This document shows, one piece after another, positions 1 through 8,676 of a stretch of 64,000 nt of DNA. The notes beneath the pieces were generated by a model. The model was not told the DNA's origin. It did not search any database and saw only the letters and a program-made list of their open reading frames with translations. The DNA is taken from NCBI RefSeq assembly GCF_003664645.1, contig NZ_RCHC01000003.1, positions 62,001 to 126,000 of the forward strand, read 5' to 3'. The position numbers and the translations under genes were made by a program. Source of the stretch: Acinetobacter chengduensis. GTDB taxonomy: Bacteria; Pseudomonadota; Gammaproteobacteria; Pseudomonadales; Moraxellaceae. Within the stretch, counting starts at the first letter, position 1, and each line of letters begins with the position of its first letter.

Positions 1-6
1 ATTGAA

Positions 7-615
7 TCATAATGAACCTAAGTGAAAATAGTGTTGAGCCATTAACTCAGCTTGTAATTGCTGGGCGTGATAGGTACCAAAGGTTAAGGCATTCACCTCA
101 AATTCGAAACTTTGCTGTTGCACTTCTGCTACCCATGCGAAGACTTCATTGCTATTTAAATTATGCCCATACAAACCCAAAGTAATATGCGGGCAGTAAT
201 CTAAAGGTGCGATTTCATCCGAGCACATATTAAGGGCCTGACGGATTTGTCCTAAGACCTGATCTGGATCTTCAATTTCTACAAATAATGCACTTTCAAA
301 GCTATTGATTTTGCCTGTTTTAAGGCGAAATGGCCGTACGTTCAATTGTTGTAATTGATGCTGGTGTATCTGTAATTGCTTCACACTAAAGTTATCGCTA
401 GCACTGTGCTGTGCGTTCCAAAATCCACATATAAATAGTGTGATATGAAATTGGCGCGTATTGGGTTGTAATAATATATCCGCAAATTGCTGACGTAATT
501 GTGATAAATACGTCAGCAGTGCTGGTGAATGTATTTCAAGATACCATAATGAAAACTCTGTGCGCCCCAAATGCCATTCAGGATAATCTTGTTGTAGCGT
601 GGCAATCACTGGCAT
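7..615 (-). CDS. 2H phosphoesterase superfamily protein (2'-5' RNA ligase-like)
   Basis: The protein carries the two His-x-Thr motifs of the 2H phosphoesterase/LigT fold: HITLF, and HITLGLYG about 86 residues later. Family members act on 2'-5' or cyclic phosphodiester bonds in RNA or nucleotides; the substrate here is unknown. The ATG at 615 gives about 202 residues, usual for the family. A TTG at 639 in the same frame would add eight residues, and neither start has a clear ribosome binding site, so the N-terminus is uncertain. The gene stands alone, separated from mtlD by about 200 bases. The family assignment is firm and the function is not known. Confidence 0.75.
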   Translation of the reverse strand: MPVIATLQQDYPEWHLGRTEFSLWYLEIHSPALLTYLSQLRQQFADILLQPNTRQFHITLFICGFWNAQHSASDNFSVKQLQIHQHQLQQLNVRPFRLKTGKINSFESALFVEIEDPDQVLGQIRQALNMCSDEIAPLDYCPHITLGLYGHNLNSNEVFAWVAEVQQQSFEFEVNALTFGTYHAQQLQAELMAQHYFHLGSL

Positions 616-717
616 ATTTGGCTGGAGAAACACAAACAATTCACAATAAAAATTGGTAACTTACTTTAACCATGTTTCAGCATGAAGACCATGCTTAAGG
701 GCGGTCAATTGAATTAA

Positions 718-743
718 CAATATTCACTTTGAGTTGAATATTG
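718..743. other. Hairpin between mtlD and the 2H phosphoesterase gene
   Basis: Arms CAATATTCA and TGAATATTG form a perfect 9-base stem around an 8-base loop, about 80 bases past the mtlD stop. There is no clear T-run, so it is at best a weak terminator or a 3'-end structure. Confidence 0.35.
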
Positions 744-821
744 CTCATCTTCTAGCCAATTGTTCATAAATTACCAATTTTTTATAACATTTACTTCACC
801 CAAGACTTTGAATCATTCAAT

Positions 822-2909
822 CTAAAAATCATCTTGTGCTAATTGATTCTGTAACACGCTATCAATCGCATTAAAACTTTGCTGGATCAGGTTCGGATCT
901 GCATCTAACAAGGCAAATTGTTTTTGTAAAAATAACCGTACATCGGCTTTAGAATATTGTAGTTGTTGAACAGCATACATCGCCCCAAATACAACACCTT
1001 GTTCTAAAGCAGTTGTTGGCAATCCATGTGCAAGGTTTGTTTGCAATGAACCCAACACACGTTCACCAGCTTTTAACTTACGCAAAGGATCACGTGCGAC
1101 GCGCTCACATGGGTCTTTAAATGCATTATGGCAAGATTTTAAAAATGCCTGAGCCAATTCTGTTAAATCATGGTGATAATTTGGCATACTGATATTTAAA
1201 CCCGCAGTGACTTCTTTAAGTAGCGACTGGCAAAACAAACTTACACGTTCATCTGCCATCGCTAAGCCAATCGTCTCGTGCCCCAATGCACTGCCATACC
1301 ATGCAGTCATTGCATGCACACCATTCCATAACCGGTTTTTAATTCGCTGAATATCTTGAATATCATCCACCAAAATCATTTGGCGCATTTTACCCAGCAA
1401 AGGACTGTTATTTTCCACATACAAAGGCATATTCAGCTCTGCATGAAATAAAACTAAATCCATATTTTGTAATGCGTGGCTCGGCTGTAAATTACGGCGT
1501 AAGTGATCAATGTAAATGGTCGCTTGCTGTTCTTGCTCAAGCGTTAATTGAGTCGCATCATCCCACTGCTGTTGTACATCATCTTCAGCATCTGCTTGCT
1601 GTTGTTGAAAAATTCCATGCTTAATTTTCAGTTGACGATATAAATTTTGATCGCTCAGCTTAGACACCATACGATTCACCACCGTATCGCAAAAATGATG
1701 CTGATGCATAATCTTCTCTGCAATCTCTGCATCAGTGATGTCCAATAACGCTTGATGAACCAGTTGCATGAACAGCGCTTTTGCACCAATTTTATTTAAG
1801 ATAATTAAAAATGTGAGCGGAAGCTCTTGTTGTTCAAACGCAACATGACGTGCCATCAGTCCCTGTGCAATGGTTTTTGCTTCTTGCACTAAGGCAGACT
1901 CAGGTAAACACACCGCCACCATCGTCGATTCCGTATACATCTGTTGCATCTGCTCAAGATTGCTGGCATCAATGACTTGTATATTATCAATGCGCTCGTC
2001 ATGAGACATTTCACCATAACGAATACTATAAGCGCCAAAGGCATTTACCGCAGATTGATACAATGGATTACGCGTAGTTGCATAAATACGTTTAGGACGT
2101 GTGTAGCCATCCCAATGTGAAAAAACTTGCGCCAGATATCCGCCACCTATAGCCCCAAATCCATGGATACCCACGCTTAATAAATTGATGGTTTGCGGAA
2201 AAGTCGTTTGTAGTTCAGGCATCGACAAATGATCAACATATTGATCTAAATCATCAAAAAAAGCATACATATCATTATAATAAAAATCTGCATTACGCAT
2301 CATTTCATCATTTGGGGTTTTAATGTCTTTTAATAAAATAGTAATGCCATCTGCATGACGTGCTGAGCGAATACCATTGGCAGAGTCCTCAAACATTAAA
2401 CTTGCACTCGCTTCGACATTTAATTGTTCGGCGGCCTTCAAAAATATCTCTGGATGTGGCTTACCTTGTTTAACTTCATCACCACAAACCAACACATCAA
2501 AAAACTTATATACGCCTGCATTAATTAAATATTCTTCTGCAATTGCACGGCGACTAGATGTAGCGACCGCCATACGTAAGCCAGATTTACGTAAGCGCTC
2601 TAAAACTTGAACCAAACCTAATTTAATAGGTACACCGTTGCTACGAACATGCTCCAATTCTAATTGATCTGCTCTTTGGCGAATCTCGGCATAAGGAATA
2701 GATTCACCATATTCTTGATGCGCCAAGGCTTCTGCACTTTTTGCACTTAGTCCTAAACACGCCATCAAATATGCATCTGAAAATGCCTCGCCGTGAAGTT
2801 CTTGAGATGCCTGTTTCAATGTTTGAAACCGAAGTCGCTCAGTGTCAAACATTGTTCCATCCATATCAAAAATGGCAGCGACAATATTTTTTCCATGAAA
2901 TTTAAACAT
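822..2909 (-). CDS. mtlD: Bifunctional mannitol-1-phosphate dehydrogenase/phosphatase
   Basis: This 695-residue fusion should reduce fructose-6-phosphate to mannitol-1-phosphate and then remove the phosphate to give mannitol, a compatible solute made under salt stress in Acinetobacter (family knowledge). The N-terminal ~230 residues are a HAD phosphatase: motif I DMDGT at 15-19, a Thr/Ser motif II near 117-119, the Lys of GKPHPEIF at 150, and the acidic motif EDSANG at 174-179. From about residue 245 a Rossmann fold begins with GIHGFGAIGGG, followed by a long-chain mannitol dehydrogenase region. The ATG follows AGGGGA at good spacing. The gene is monocistronic and no PTS mannitol genes are nearby, which fits biosynthesis rather than uptake. 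Confidence 0.92.
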   Translation of the reverse strand: MFKFHGKNIVAAIFDMDGTMFDTERLRFQTLKQASQELHGEAFSDAYLMACLGLSAKSAEALAHQEYGESIPYAEIRQRADQLELEHVRSNGVPIKLGLVQVLERLRKSGLRMAVATSSRRAIAEEYLINAGVYKFFDVLVCGDEVKQGKPHPEIFLKAAEQLNVEASASLMFEDSANGIRSARHADGITILLKDIKTPNDEMMRNADFYYNDMYAFFDDLDQYVDHLSMPELQTTFPQTINLLSVGIHGFGAIGGGYLAQVFSHWDGYTRPKRIYATTRNPLYQSAVNAFGAYSIRYGEMSHDERIDNIQVIDASNLEQMQQMYTESTMVAVCLPESALVQEAKTIAQGLMARHVAFEQQELPLTFLIILNKIGAKALFMQLVHQALLDITDAEIAEKIMHQHHFCDTVVNRMVSKLSDQNLYRQLKIKHGIFQQQQADAEDDVQQQWDDATQLTLEQEQQATIYIDHLRRNLQPSHALQNMDLVLFHAELNMPLYVENNSPLLGKMRQMILVDDIQDIQRIKNRLWNGVHAMTAWYGSALGHETIGLAMADERVSLFCQSLLKEVTAGLNISMPNYHHDLTELAQAFLKSCHNAFKDPCERVARDPLRKLKAGERVLGSLQTNLAHGLPTTALEQGVVFGAMYAVQQLQYSKADVRLFLQKQFALLDADPNLIQQSFNAIDSVLQNQLAQDDF

Positions 2910-3110
2910 TTAATCCCCTAATTTATAAATTAACGCATACACCTATGCTAGCTGAGCTTGCATAAAGAAAGCCTAAAATATAAATATGGAAACAAATTTG
3001 ATTATTTTTTGATCTAAAAGTTTAAGGATACGCTATTTTTTGTTGTTTTTTCTTTAGCGCTCTAATGCGCTTATGTAATTCCAGTGGGCTATAAATGTAT
3101 GGGAGGATCA

Positions 3111-3130
3111 ACATGAGTTCAAACTCATGT
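3111..3130. promoter_or_regulatory. 20-base palindrome, possible operator or RNA hairpin
   Basis: ACATGAGTT and AACTCATGT are perfect 9-base inverted arms separated by CA. The palindrome lies about 200 bases upstream of mtlD. On the plus strand it contains the ATG of a tiny open frame (3113-3169) preceded by a strong ribosome-binding-like GGGAGGA. It could be a protein-binding site or a hairpin that hides a start codon. Its role is not known. Confidence 0.5.
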
Positions 3131-3169
3131 TACCGAAGCAATCCAATTTTCTACAATTTTCAAGTTTAA
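3113..3169 (+). CDS. Possible 18-residue peptide ORF with strong ribosome binding site
   Basis: An 18-codon frame starts with ATG at 3113, five bases after GGGAGGA (3101-3107), and ends at TAA 3167-3169. The start codon lies in the left arm of a perfect palindrome. The peptide has no recognisable motif and this may be chance. The case rests only on the unusually good ribosome binding site. Confidence 0.22.
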   Translation: MSSNSCYRSNPIFYNFQV

Positions 3170-3385
3170 TTGTCTAAATGAAATCAATATTCAGCGACAT
3201 AAAAGGCAAATCATAGATAAAGAAAATTTACCTGAAATAAATCCTCATTTGCCATCAATAAGCCACTCCATCAAGTGTAAGTATTTTGCTACTTGATTAC
3301 GATTGGCTTAAAGCATCAAGCTTTGCGAATGTGTGTAGCTAAATTTAAGCCATCACTCCTATCTACATAAACTTAATAAGCAAAT

Positions 3386-4687
3386 TTAACGCACTAATTC
3401 AGCTGTTTTTTCGGGACTGAATTGCTTAAATGCAAAAAATACCATTAATGCTAACATCGTGAGCATTAAAAAATAATAAGGATAAGACGTATGCCATTGG
3501 TATAAGCCTGTGCTCATCATTGGCCCAACCACAAAACTTAAAGCTTGGGTGGCAGTACACCAACTGGCAACCTTAGCCTGCTGATGTTTAGGTGCTGTTT
3601 GCGCAGCACCTGTAGTAAAGGCAGGAATTAAACACGCGACCGAAACGCCATATAGCACATAGGCCAGTTGAAACACCCTTAAATGTTCTGTACTCACAGA
3701 AATCCAGAGTGCCACACTCATGGCAACCAGCCCAACCCAAAGTAAGGTATATACAGACCATTTCAGTTTTTTAGAAATGAGTACTTGCATCACCACAAGC
3801 GAAATTCCCACCAGTAAAGAGCACTGTGAAAAATATGTCGCACCTTGCACAATACTGGTTTTAAAATGATCTTGAATATAAAACCCAGCGGTTAAATTGA
3901 CCGTAACAATAGCCAAGTACAAACTAAAACCTAGTACCAGCCATGCCATTGAGCGCTTTAAACTAACATTGTGCTCTTCTGCCTCTACTTCATCTGCATC
4001 TGTGCTTTTATTCTGTTGAACATGCTCTTGTTTAGCAAAATTACTTGCAGATTCAGTGCTGATTGAATTTTTTGGACTTACATCCATTTTCTCTTGCTGA
4101 TCAAACATCACAACAATAACCACACTAATGACAGTTAAGATCGCTATTGCCGTCCAAAGTGGCGTCAGCATGCCCCATGCCAACAGTATCGTGGTTAAAA
4201 ATGGCCCAAATACCACGCCTACGCTATTGAGCGCACCAAATTTTGACATGGTTTTTGAGCGTAGCTTCTCTTCTTCATAACTGGTCATGACATAGGTTTG
4301 TAATGCAATCTGTGGCATTGCCATAAATATGCCTGTACTGGCACGAGCTAACATAAGCAAGCTAAACAGCAACATGACTGATATTTGCACATTTAACCCA
4401 TACATTAATACGCCTGTAAACATCCCCCAAGTTATAGCCATGCCAATAAAACCAATACTGAGCAATTGATAAATTGAAAACTTGTTTTGATTTTTACTGA
4501 TATAAATTGCAGCACATGCCATCAATAAAGCACCTATAGACACCATAGCTCCCGCTTGAAGCTCTGATAACTCAAGCTTTCGAACCAACGGTGCAAGCAA
4601 GGGTAAAATCATAGAAAAACTTGCGCCATTGGCAAGGCTTGCGGCAATAAAAATCTTATTATTTTGCTTCATTATTTTATAACTCAT
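3386..4687 (-). CDS. actD: MFS transporter of the siderophore locus (ActD-like)
   Basis: This is a major facilitator protein of about 433 residues with roughly 12 hydrophobic segments and a charged, poorly conserved central loop of about 45 residues rich in Ser, Glu and Asn. As the last gene of the siderophore locus, in the position of actD in acinetoferrin clusters, it is probably a siderophore exporter, since the other MFS gene looks like an importer. That split is inference. The upstream TTG at 4711 lies inside a terminator-like hairpin, so the ATG at 4687 or the one at 4672 is more likely; neither has a convincing ribosome binding site. The hairpin separates it from the receptor gene, so it may be expressed less than the rest. 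Confidence 0.75.
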   Translation of the reverse strand: MSYKIMKQNNKIFIAASLANGASFSMILPLLAPLVRKLELSELQAGAMVSIGALLMACAAIYISKNQNKFSIYQLLSIGFIGMAITWGMFTGVLMYGLNVQISVMLLFSLLMLARASTGIFMAMPQIALQTYVMTSYEEEKLRSKTMSKFGALNSVGVVFGPFLTTILLAWGMLTPLWTAIAILTVISVVIVVMFDQQEKMDVSPKNSISTESASNFAKQEHVQQNKSTDADEVEAEEHNVSLKRSMAWLVLGFSLYLAIVTVNLTAGFYIQDHFKTSIVQGATYFSQCSLLVGISLVVMQVLISKKLKWSVYTLLWVGLVAMSVALWISVSTEHLRVFQLAYVLYGVSVACLIPAFTTGAAQTAPKHQQAKVASWCTATQALSFVVGPMMSTGLYQWHTSYPYYFLMLTMLALMVFFAFKQFSPEKTAELVR

Positions 4688-4709
4688 ACGGCTGACATGT
4701 TTATAAAGC

Positions 4710-4737
4710 AAAAAAGGTAGCCTGCGCTACCTTTTTT
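4710..4737 (-). terminator. Intrinsic terminator-like hairpin between actA and actD
   Basis: A6-GGTAGC, loop CTGC, GCTACC-T6 forms a compact stem with A/T tails that can work on both strands. It lies 35 bases past the receptor gene stop and before the last MFS gene, so it could cap the main operon or reduce read-through into actD. Confidence 0.75.
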
Positions 4738-4772
4738 CGATGCACTGCATAAAGCGGAAATACCAAAGAAGT

Positions 4773-7019
4773 TTAATATTTCAAACTATAGCTCAAACCA
4801 TAAGTACGCCCTTGCGCAGGTAAGCTCGAAATTGGACCATATACAGTTGCAACAGACTGGCTGTACACCGACTTATAGTCATTATTCCATACGTTATATA
4901 CGCCCAAGCCCAAGTTACCAGGGCCAGCTTTGGTATTAAAAATCACGTCCATCGTGCTAAATCCTTTAATTTCAGCAGGAGCACGAGCGCCATATTTTTC
5001 AGCATCTTTTTTGGCTTTATCTGTACCACCAATAGCCAATGCTTGCACACGTAAACTCATATCGTGATCAAACTGCCATTCCGAGAATACAGTTCCTTTT
5101 AAAGGTGCAATACGGATAGCATCCAATTCTTGCCAAGCACCTGATGTATTTTTAAACTGACCTCGTGTATAAGCCAAAGTTCCGCCCACAGTCCAGTCTG
5201 GTTGTAGTTGATAACTCATATTGCCTTCTAAGCCATATACACGTTCATCTGTATCAATCACATCAATGGTGAAATTAGGCTGACCAAATTTAATAGATTT
5301 ATTTGAGTCATTGTAAAAAGCCGAAACTCCCGCATTAAGCCCTGCTGTAGACTGTTTACGCCAACCGAGTTCATAGCTATTAACTTTAATAGGCTCAATA
5401 CTTTGGTTACTCACTTCAAAACCAGCAGGTACATCGCGAAGCATACGTTGTACATCTGGCAAATTGGCACCTTGCGAGAAGTTAGCAAATAGCTGTTGCT
5501 CATCGTTTAAGTGATAGACCGCACCCAAGTTAAATAAGGTTGAATCATGGTCAATTTTACCCCCATTCAGTGTTTTAGCCTGATAGTTAGGCACATCATT
5601 GGCTACGACCTGTTCCGAATAGGGTGTAGATGCTGAAACTTTACTTTCTACATATTCTTGACGCACGCCTGCTTGCACACCTATACGGTCTGTTAAATCA
5701 ACTTGGGCTTGCACAAATGCACCGACTTTACTGGTCTCAACATCTGGCCCAAAACCATATTTGCCCAGTGCTTTAAAGTTTAGACCATTACTTTGCATAA
5801 ATGTGTCGAGGTTATAACGGCGGAAGGTCGCGCTATCTTGCTCATTTTCATAGTCCACACCATAAGTGAGACCTAGTGTTTTATTTGCGACATCAAAATC
5901 TTTTTGTAATGCAACACGTGCCCCAAATACATCCATTTCACTTTCGGACTGACTCACCAAATAGGTTTTGAGTGAAGGATGATCAAAACCATTTACAGAC
6001 GGATAAAAGCGTGCAACTTCATTGCGGTAATACGCTTCTACATTCAGATGGTGGCCTAAAAAGTCTTGATTTTCATATTGTGTATTAAACCCATAACGCT
6101 CTGTTAAGGGTTGCTCATCCAGTTGTAAGCCTTTTACTGCATGTAAAGATGGTGCTTGCCCTTTTAATAACACTGCTAAATCCGGCCCATAATCTGGCCC
6201 ATATTCGCTGTCTTGTTCATCATGGAAATAATTTGCCCCAAAGCTTAAGCTTTGCCCTTCAGCAAGTTTCCATGACACACGGCCATTTAAATCGATAGTA
6301 TCGGTATCTTGACGATCGGTTTGTGCCACTTCAGGGCCAATTCGCTTGCCATGACTGTCTTGAAATTCACCGCGCTTCGTATAGCTTGCACCTAAAGTAC
6401 CTTTTACATCACCTTGATTAAAATTCATCACTTGCGAAATTTCATAAGCCAGCGCATCAGACTTAATATTATTACCAGAGCTTAAACCCAATTTAGTTTC
6501 AAAACTTAAAGGCTCATCACCACCGCGACGCGTAATAATATTAATAATCCCTCCAGTAGCACCAGAACCATAAATACTGCTGGCCCCTGAAACCACTTCG
6601 ATACGTTCAATCATCGCTGGACTAATACTGTTGAGCTGGCGTGATAAATCACGATAGCCTGTTTGTGGTACACCATCGATCATGTATTGCACAACACGGC
6701 CACGCATAGTCATACCGTAATTAGATGTAGTGCCTGATCCTGAAGTTAAAGATGGAATTAATAGACCCAAAATGTCTGATGTACTCTTACCAGCATTTGA
6801 TTGTTTTTCAATTTCCTGACGTGGAATGCTATAGACCGTTCCAGCAATATCTGCGATATTTTTTGCTGAACGTGTCGCGGTCACAACAATAGTATCCATT
6901 TTCGTGGTGGACAATTCAGACTCTGTATTTTTCGTAATATTGGTATCGGCAGCATAGAGCTGTGTGCACACTGCAAGACTTAAGCAGGTGAATTGCATTG
7001 GAACAAAAAAGCGTTTCAT
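4773..7019 (-). CDS. actA: TonB-dependent ferric siderophore receptor (ActA-like)
   Basis: This outer-membrane receptor of 748 residues should bind the ferric siderophore and import it with TonB-ExbBD energy. A signal peptide ends near the Ala residues at 23-24. The TonB box region reads DTIVVTATR (42-50), followed by a plug domain with the typical IDGVP and IERIEVVSGASSIYGSGA segments. A long beta-barrel follows, and the C-terminus ends in an aromatic residue, as outer-membrane barrels do. Its ATG overlaps the stop of the MFS importer gene by four bases, which argues for translational coupling. Expression should follow the Fur-controlled operon promoter at 14.6 kb. The receptor class is certain; the ligand is inferred from the neighbouring biosynthesis genes. 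Confidence 0.9.
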   Translation of the reverse strand: MKRFFVPMQFTCLSLAVCTQLYAADTNITKNTESELSTTKMDTIVVTATRSAKNIADIAGTVYSIPRQEIEKQSNAGKSTSDILGLLIPSLTSGSGTTSNYGMTMRGRVVQYMIDGVPQTGYRDLSRQLNSISPAMIERIEVVSGASSIYGSGATGGIINIITRRGGDEPLSFETKLGLSSGNNIKSDALAYEISQVMNFNQGDVKGTLGASYTKRGEFQDSHGKRIGPEVAQTDRQDTDTIDLNGRVSWKLAEGQSLSFGANYFHDEQDSEYGPDYGPDLAVLLKGQAPSLHAVKGLQLDEQPLTERYGFNTQYENQDFLGHHLNVEAYYRNEVARFYPSVNGFDHPSLKTYLVSQSESEMDVFGARVALQKDFDVANKTLGLTYGVDYENEQDSATFRRYNLDTFMQSNGLNFKALGKYGFGPDVETSKVGAFVQAQVDLTDRIGVQAGVRQEYVESKVSASTPYSEQVVANDVPNYQAKTLNGGKIDHDSTLFNLGAVYHLNDEQQLFANFSQGANLPDVQRMLRDVPAGFEVSNQSIEPIKVNSYELGWRKQSTAGLNAGVSAFYNDSNKSIKFGQPNFTIDVIDTDERVYGLEGNMSYQLQPDWTVGGTLAYTRGQFKNTSGAWQELDAIRIAPLKGTVFSEWQFDHDMSLRVQALAIGGTDKAKKDAEKYGARAPAEIKGFSTMDVIFNTKAGPGNLGLGVYNVWNNDYKSVYSQSVATVYGPISSLPAQGRTYGLSYSLKY

Positions 7020-8308
7020 GGGTTTTCCTCACTGTGTGAAACAGTATTTTTTTGATGAGTTTTGTGTTTTTTTATTTGCGAAATAATGATTTGACTGAGT
7101 ACGACACTCAATACAGAAGCTACGGCTAACACCAAATAGAAATTGCCATAACCTAGCCCCTTGGCTAAAAATCCTGAAAAAGCCCCCCCAATGAAATACA
7201 CCAATAATTCAAAGCACACTAAAAGCGTAAAATCAGTTCCCGCTTGTGATTTGGAGGCACTTTGCATGAAATAGGCATATAAAGAAGTCATGGCGATATA
7301 CCGAATGGCTAACATGAGCACTACGCAGAATGCCAATAACAAATGCCACTGTTCGAACCATCCTAAAATGATGGCAAAGCCCATGACTGCATAGAGCGCT
7401 GTACGACACCACGCAGCCCAAATAAGCAATTGAGTTGAGGCTATTTTTTTAAGCAGAAATGCAGCACTTACTGCAGCCAACAATCCCACGCCTGCACCAA
7501 TCACTGACATCAATACGCCAATTTGTGATAGTGACCACTGTTGGTCAATTAACATTGGATTGAGCATCGCCATTGCGGGTGCTTCTACCACGCGGTAGCA
7601 CAGGATTAGCGCCAAAGCCCATAAAATTTCAGGACGTTTAAATGCGCGTTTTAAACTTGGCTGTGTGAGTACATTTTTTTCAGTAATTTTAGAGCCAGTT
7701 GATGGCTCTTTAATCCAAAAAATGGCGAGCATTGTTAAGGCTGTCAGCACAGCCAAAGTAGTGAGTGCAAATTGCCAGCCATAGTATTGATATAACCAAA
7801 GTGTGGCTGCTCCTCCAATCATACTGCCCAAAGCTACACCTATACTTTGTGCCATACTCCCAAAGCGATAATCTGCTTCTTGAAAGCTTTCTACGGTATA
7901 ACCATCGATGGCAATATCTTGTGTGGCAGCAAAGCTAGAGATCCATAGGCCAACAATAACAAATACGCCTAAACCATAGGAAAACTGTGTCATCGCCAAG
8001 GCCAGCACTCCAAATACCAAAGCAATTTGGGTCAATAACAGCCAGGTTTTGCGTTTACCTAATTTTTTAATATAAAAGCGATCGATATATGGTGCCCAAA
8101 AAAACTTAAATGCCCACGGCAAATACAGCAAAGACAGCATACCGATCCAGCGTAAATCAACACCTTGATGCCTTAAAATTGCAGGTAGTGCAACGTTATA
8201 AAAATACAGTGGCAATGAATGTGCTAAATACAACACAATAACTACGCCTAAGCTCAAAGCAGTGAGGCCTTGCCCTGTCATTGAGCTGGGTTGTTTTTCA
8301 CTTAACAT
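7016..8308 (-). CDS. actC: RhtX/FptX-like MFS siderophore importer (ActC-like)
   Basis: This is a 430-residue inner-membrane MFS protein with about 12 hydrophobic segments. The motifs DRFYIKKLGKRKTW and ATQDIAIDGYTVE resemble the AmpG/RhtX branch, whose members carry ferric siderophores across the inner membrane without an ABC permease. No siderophore ABC transporter is present here, so this protein probably takes that role. The ATG at 8308 has an AGAGG upstream and overlaps the preceding gene by seven bases. The ATG at 8329 adds seven residues and has a worse context. The stop overlaps the receptor start. Confidence 0.8.
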   Translation of the reverse strand: MLSEKQPSSMTGQGLTALSLGVVIVLYLAHSLPLYFYNVALPAILRHQGVDLRWIGMLSLLYLPWAFKFFWAPYIDRFYIKKLGKRKTWLLLTQIALVFGVLALAMTQFSYGLGVFVIVGLWISSFAATQDIAIDGYTVESFQEADYRFGSMAQSIGVALGSMIGGAATLWLYQYYGWQFALTTLAVLTALTMLAIFWIKEPSTGSKITEKNVLTQPSLKRAFKRPEILWALALILCYRVVEAPAMAMLNPMLIDQQWSLSQIGVLMSVIGAGVGLLAAVSAAFLLKKIASTQLLIWAAWCRTALYAVMGFAIILGWFEQWHLLLAFCVVLMLAIRYIAMTSLYAYFMQSASKSQAGTDFTLLVCFELLVYFIGGAFSGFLAKGLGYGNFYLVLAVASVLSVVLSQIIISQIKKHKTHQKNTVSHSEENP

Positions 8309-8676
8309 AACCACCTCTGAACAGCCCATCGCAATGCATCTTCATGGGATAAAGTGACGTAATAAGGAACACGCCATGCGGCATGTAAAGACGGCGTGTT
8401 TAAGCGCTGTTGATCAGCGTGATCTTGTGCGATACGCACTAAACCCAAGCAATAGTGGAAAAAATCCTGTTTATAACGCTTGTACCATGTGGCTTGTAGC
8501 TGTCGATATTGCTCTGGAAACTCAGTCACAGGATCGGTTTGCATGACCAAAACAAAATTTTTCTTCTTTAAAAAAAAGCGTTCAACTTGAGTGAGCCACA
8601 GCTCAAATTCATCAACAGAAACATGCGCAGAAAAGCGCATGTCCATGATTTGGATATGGGTGGAGGCATAGCTCAT
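8302..8676 (-). CDS. actB: Small protein of unknown function in siderophore operon (ActB-like)
   Basis: This 124-residue soluble protein has no signal peptide or membrane segment. It looks mixed alpha/beta: a short strand with MDMRF, a helix, a basic FFLKKKNF segment leading into a hydrophobic strand, an aromatic region around WYKRYKQDFF, and a final helix ending in Trp-Leu-Cys. I do not recognise a domain. It overlaps the acyltransferase gene by four bases and the importer gene by seven, so it is a true member of the operon. Its place matches actB in the acinetoferrin order as I recall it. A cytoplasmic role in siderophore handling or iron release is possible but unproven. Confidence 0.7.
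   Translation of the reverse strand: MSYASTHIQIMDMRFSAHVSVDEFELWLTQVERFFLKKKNFVLVMQTDPVTEFPEQYRQLQATWYKRYKQDFFHYCLGLVRIAQDHADQQRLNTPSLHAAWRVPYYVTLSHEDALRWAVQRWLC

Larger units (their letters stand above)
2910..3385. other. 476-base gap between the siderophore operon end and mtlD
   Basis: This stretch must hold the mtlD promoter and the 3' end of the siderophore operon. Two structures stand out. A perfect 9-base inverted repeat TGGCTTAAA/TTTAAGCCA (3304-3312 and 3344-3352) lies about 35 bases past the actD stop and could stop transcription, although no T-run follows it. A 20-base palindrome lies at 3111-3130 and is listed separately. No gene above about 20 codons was found. Confidence 0.6.
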
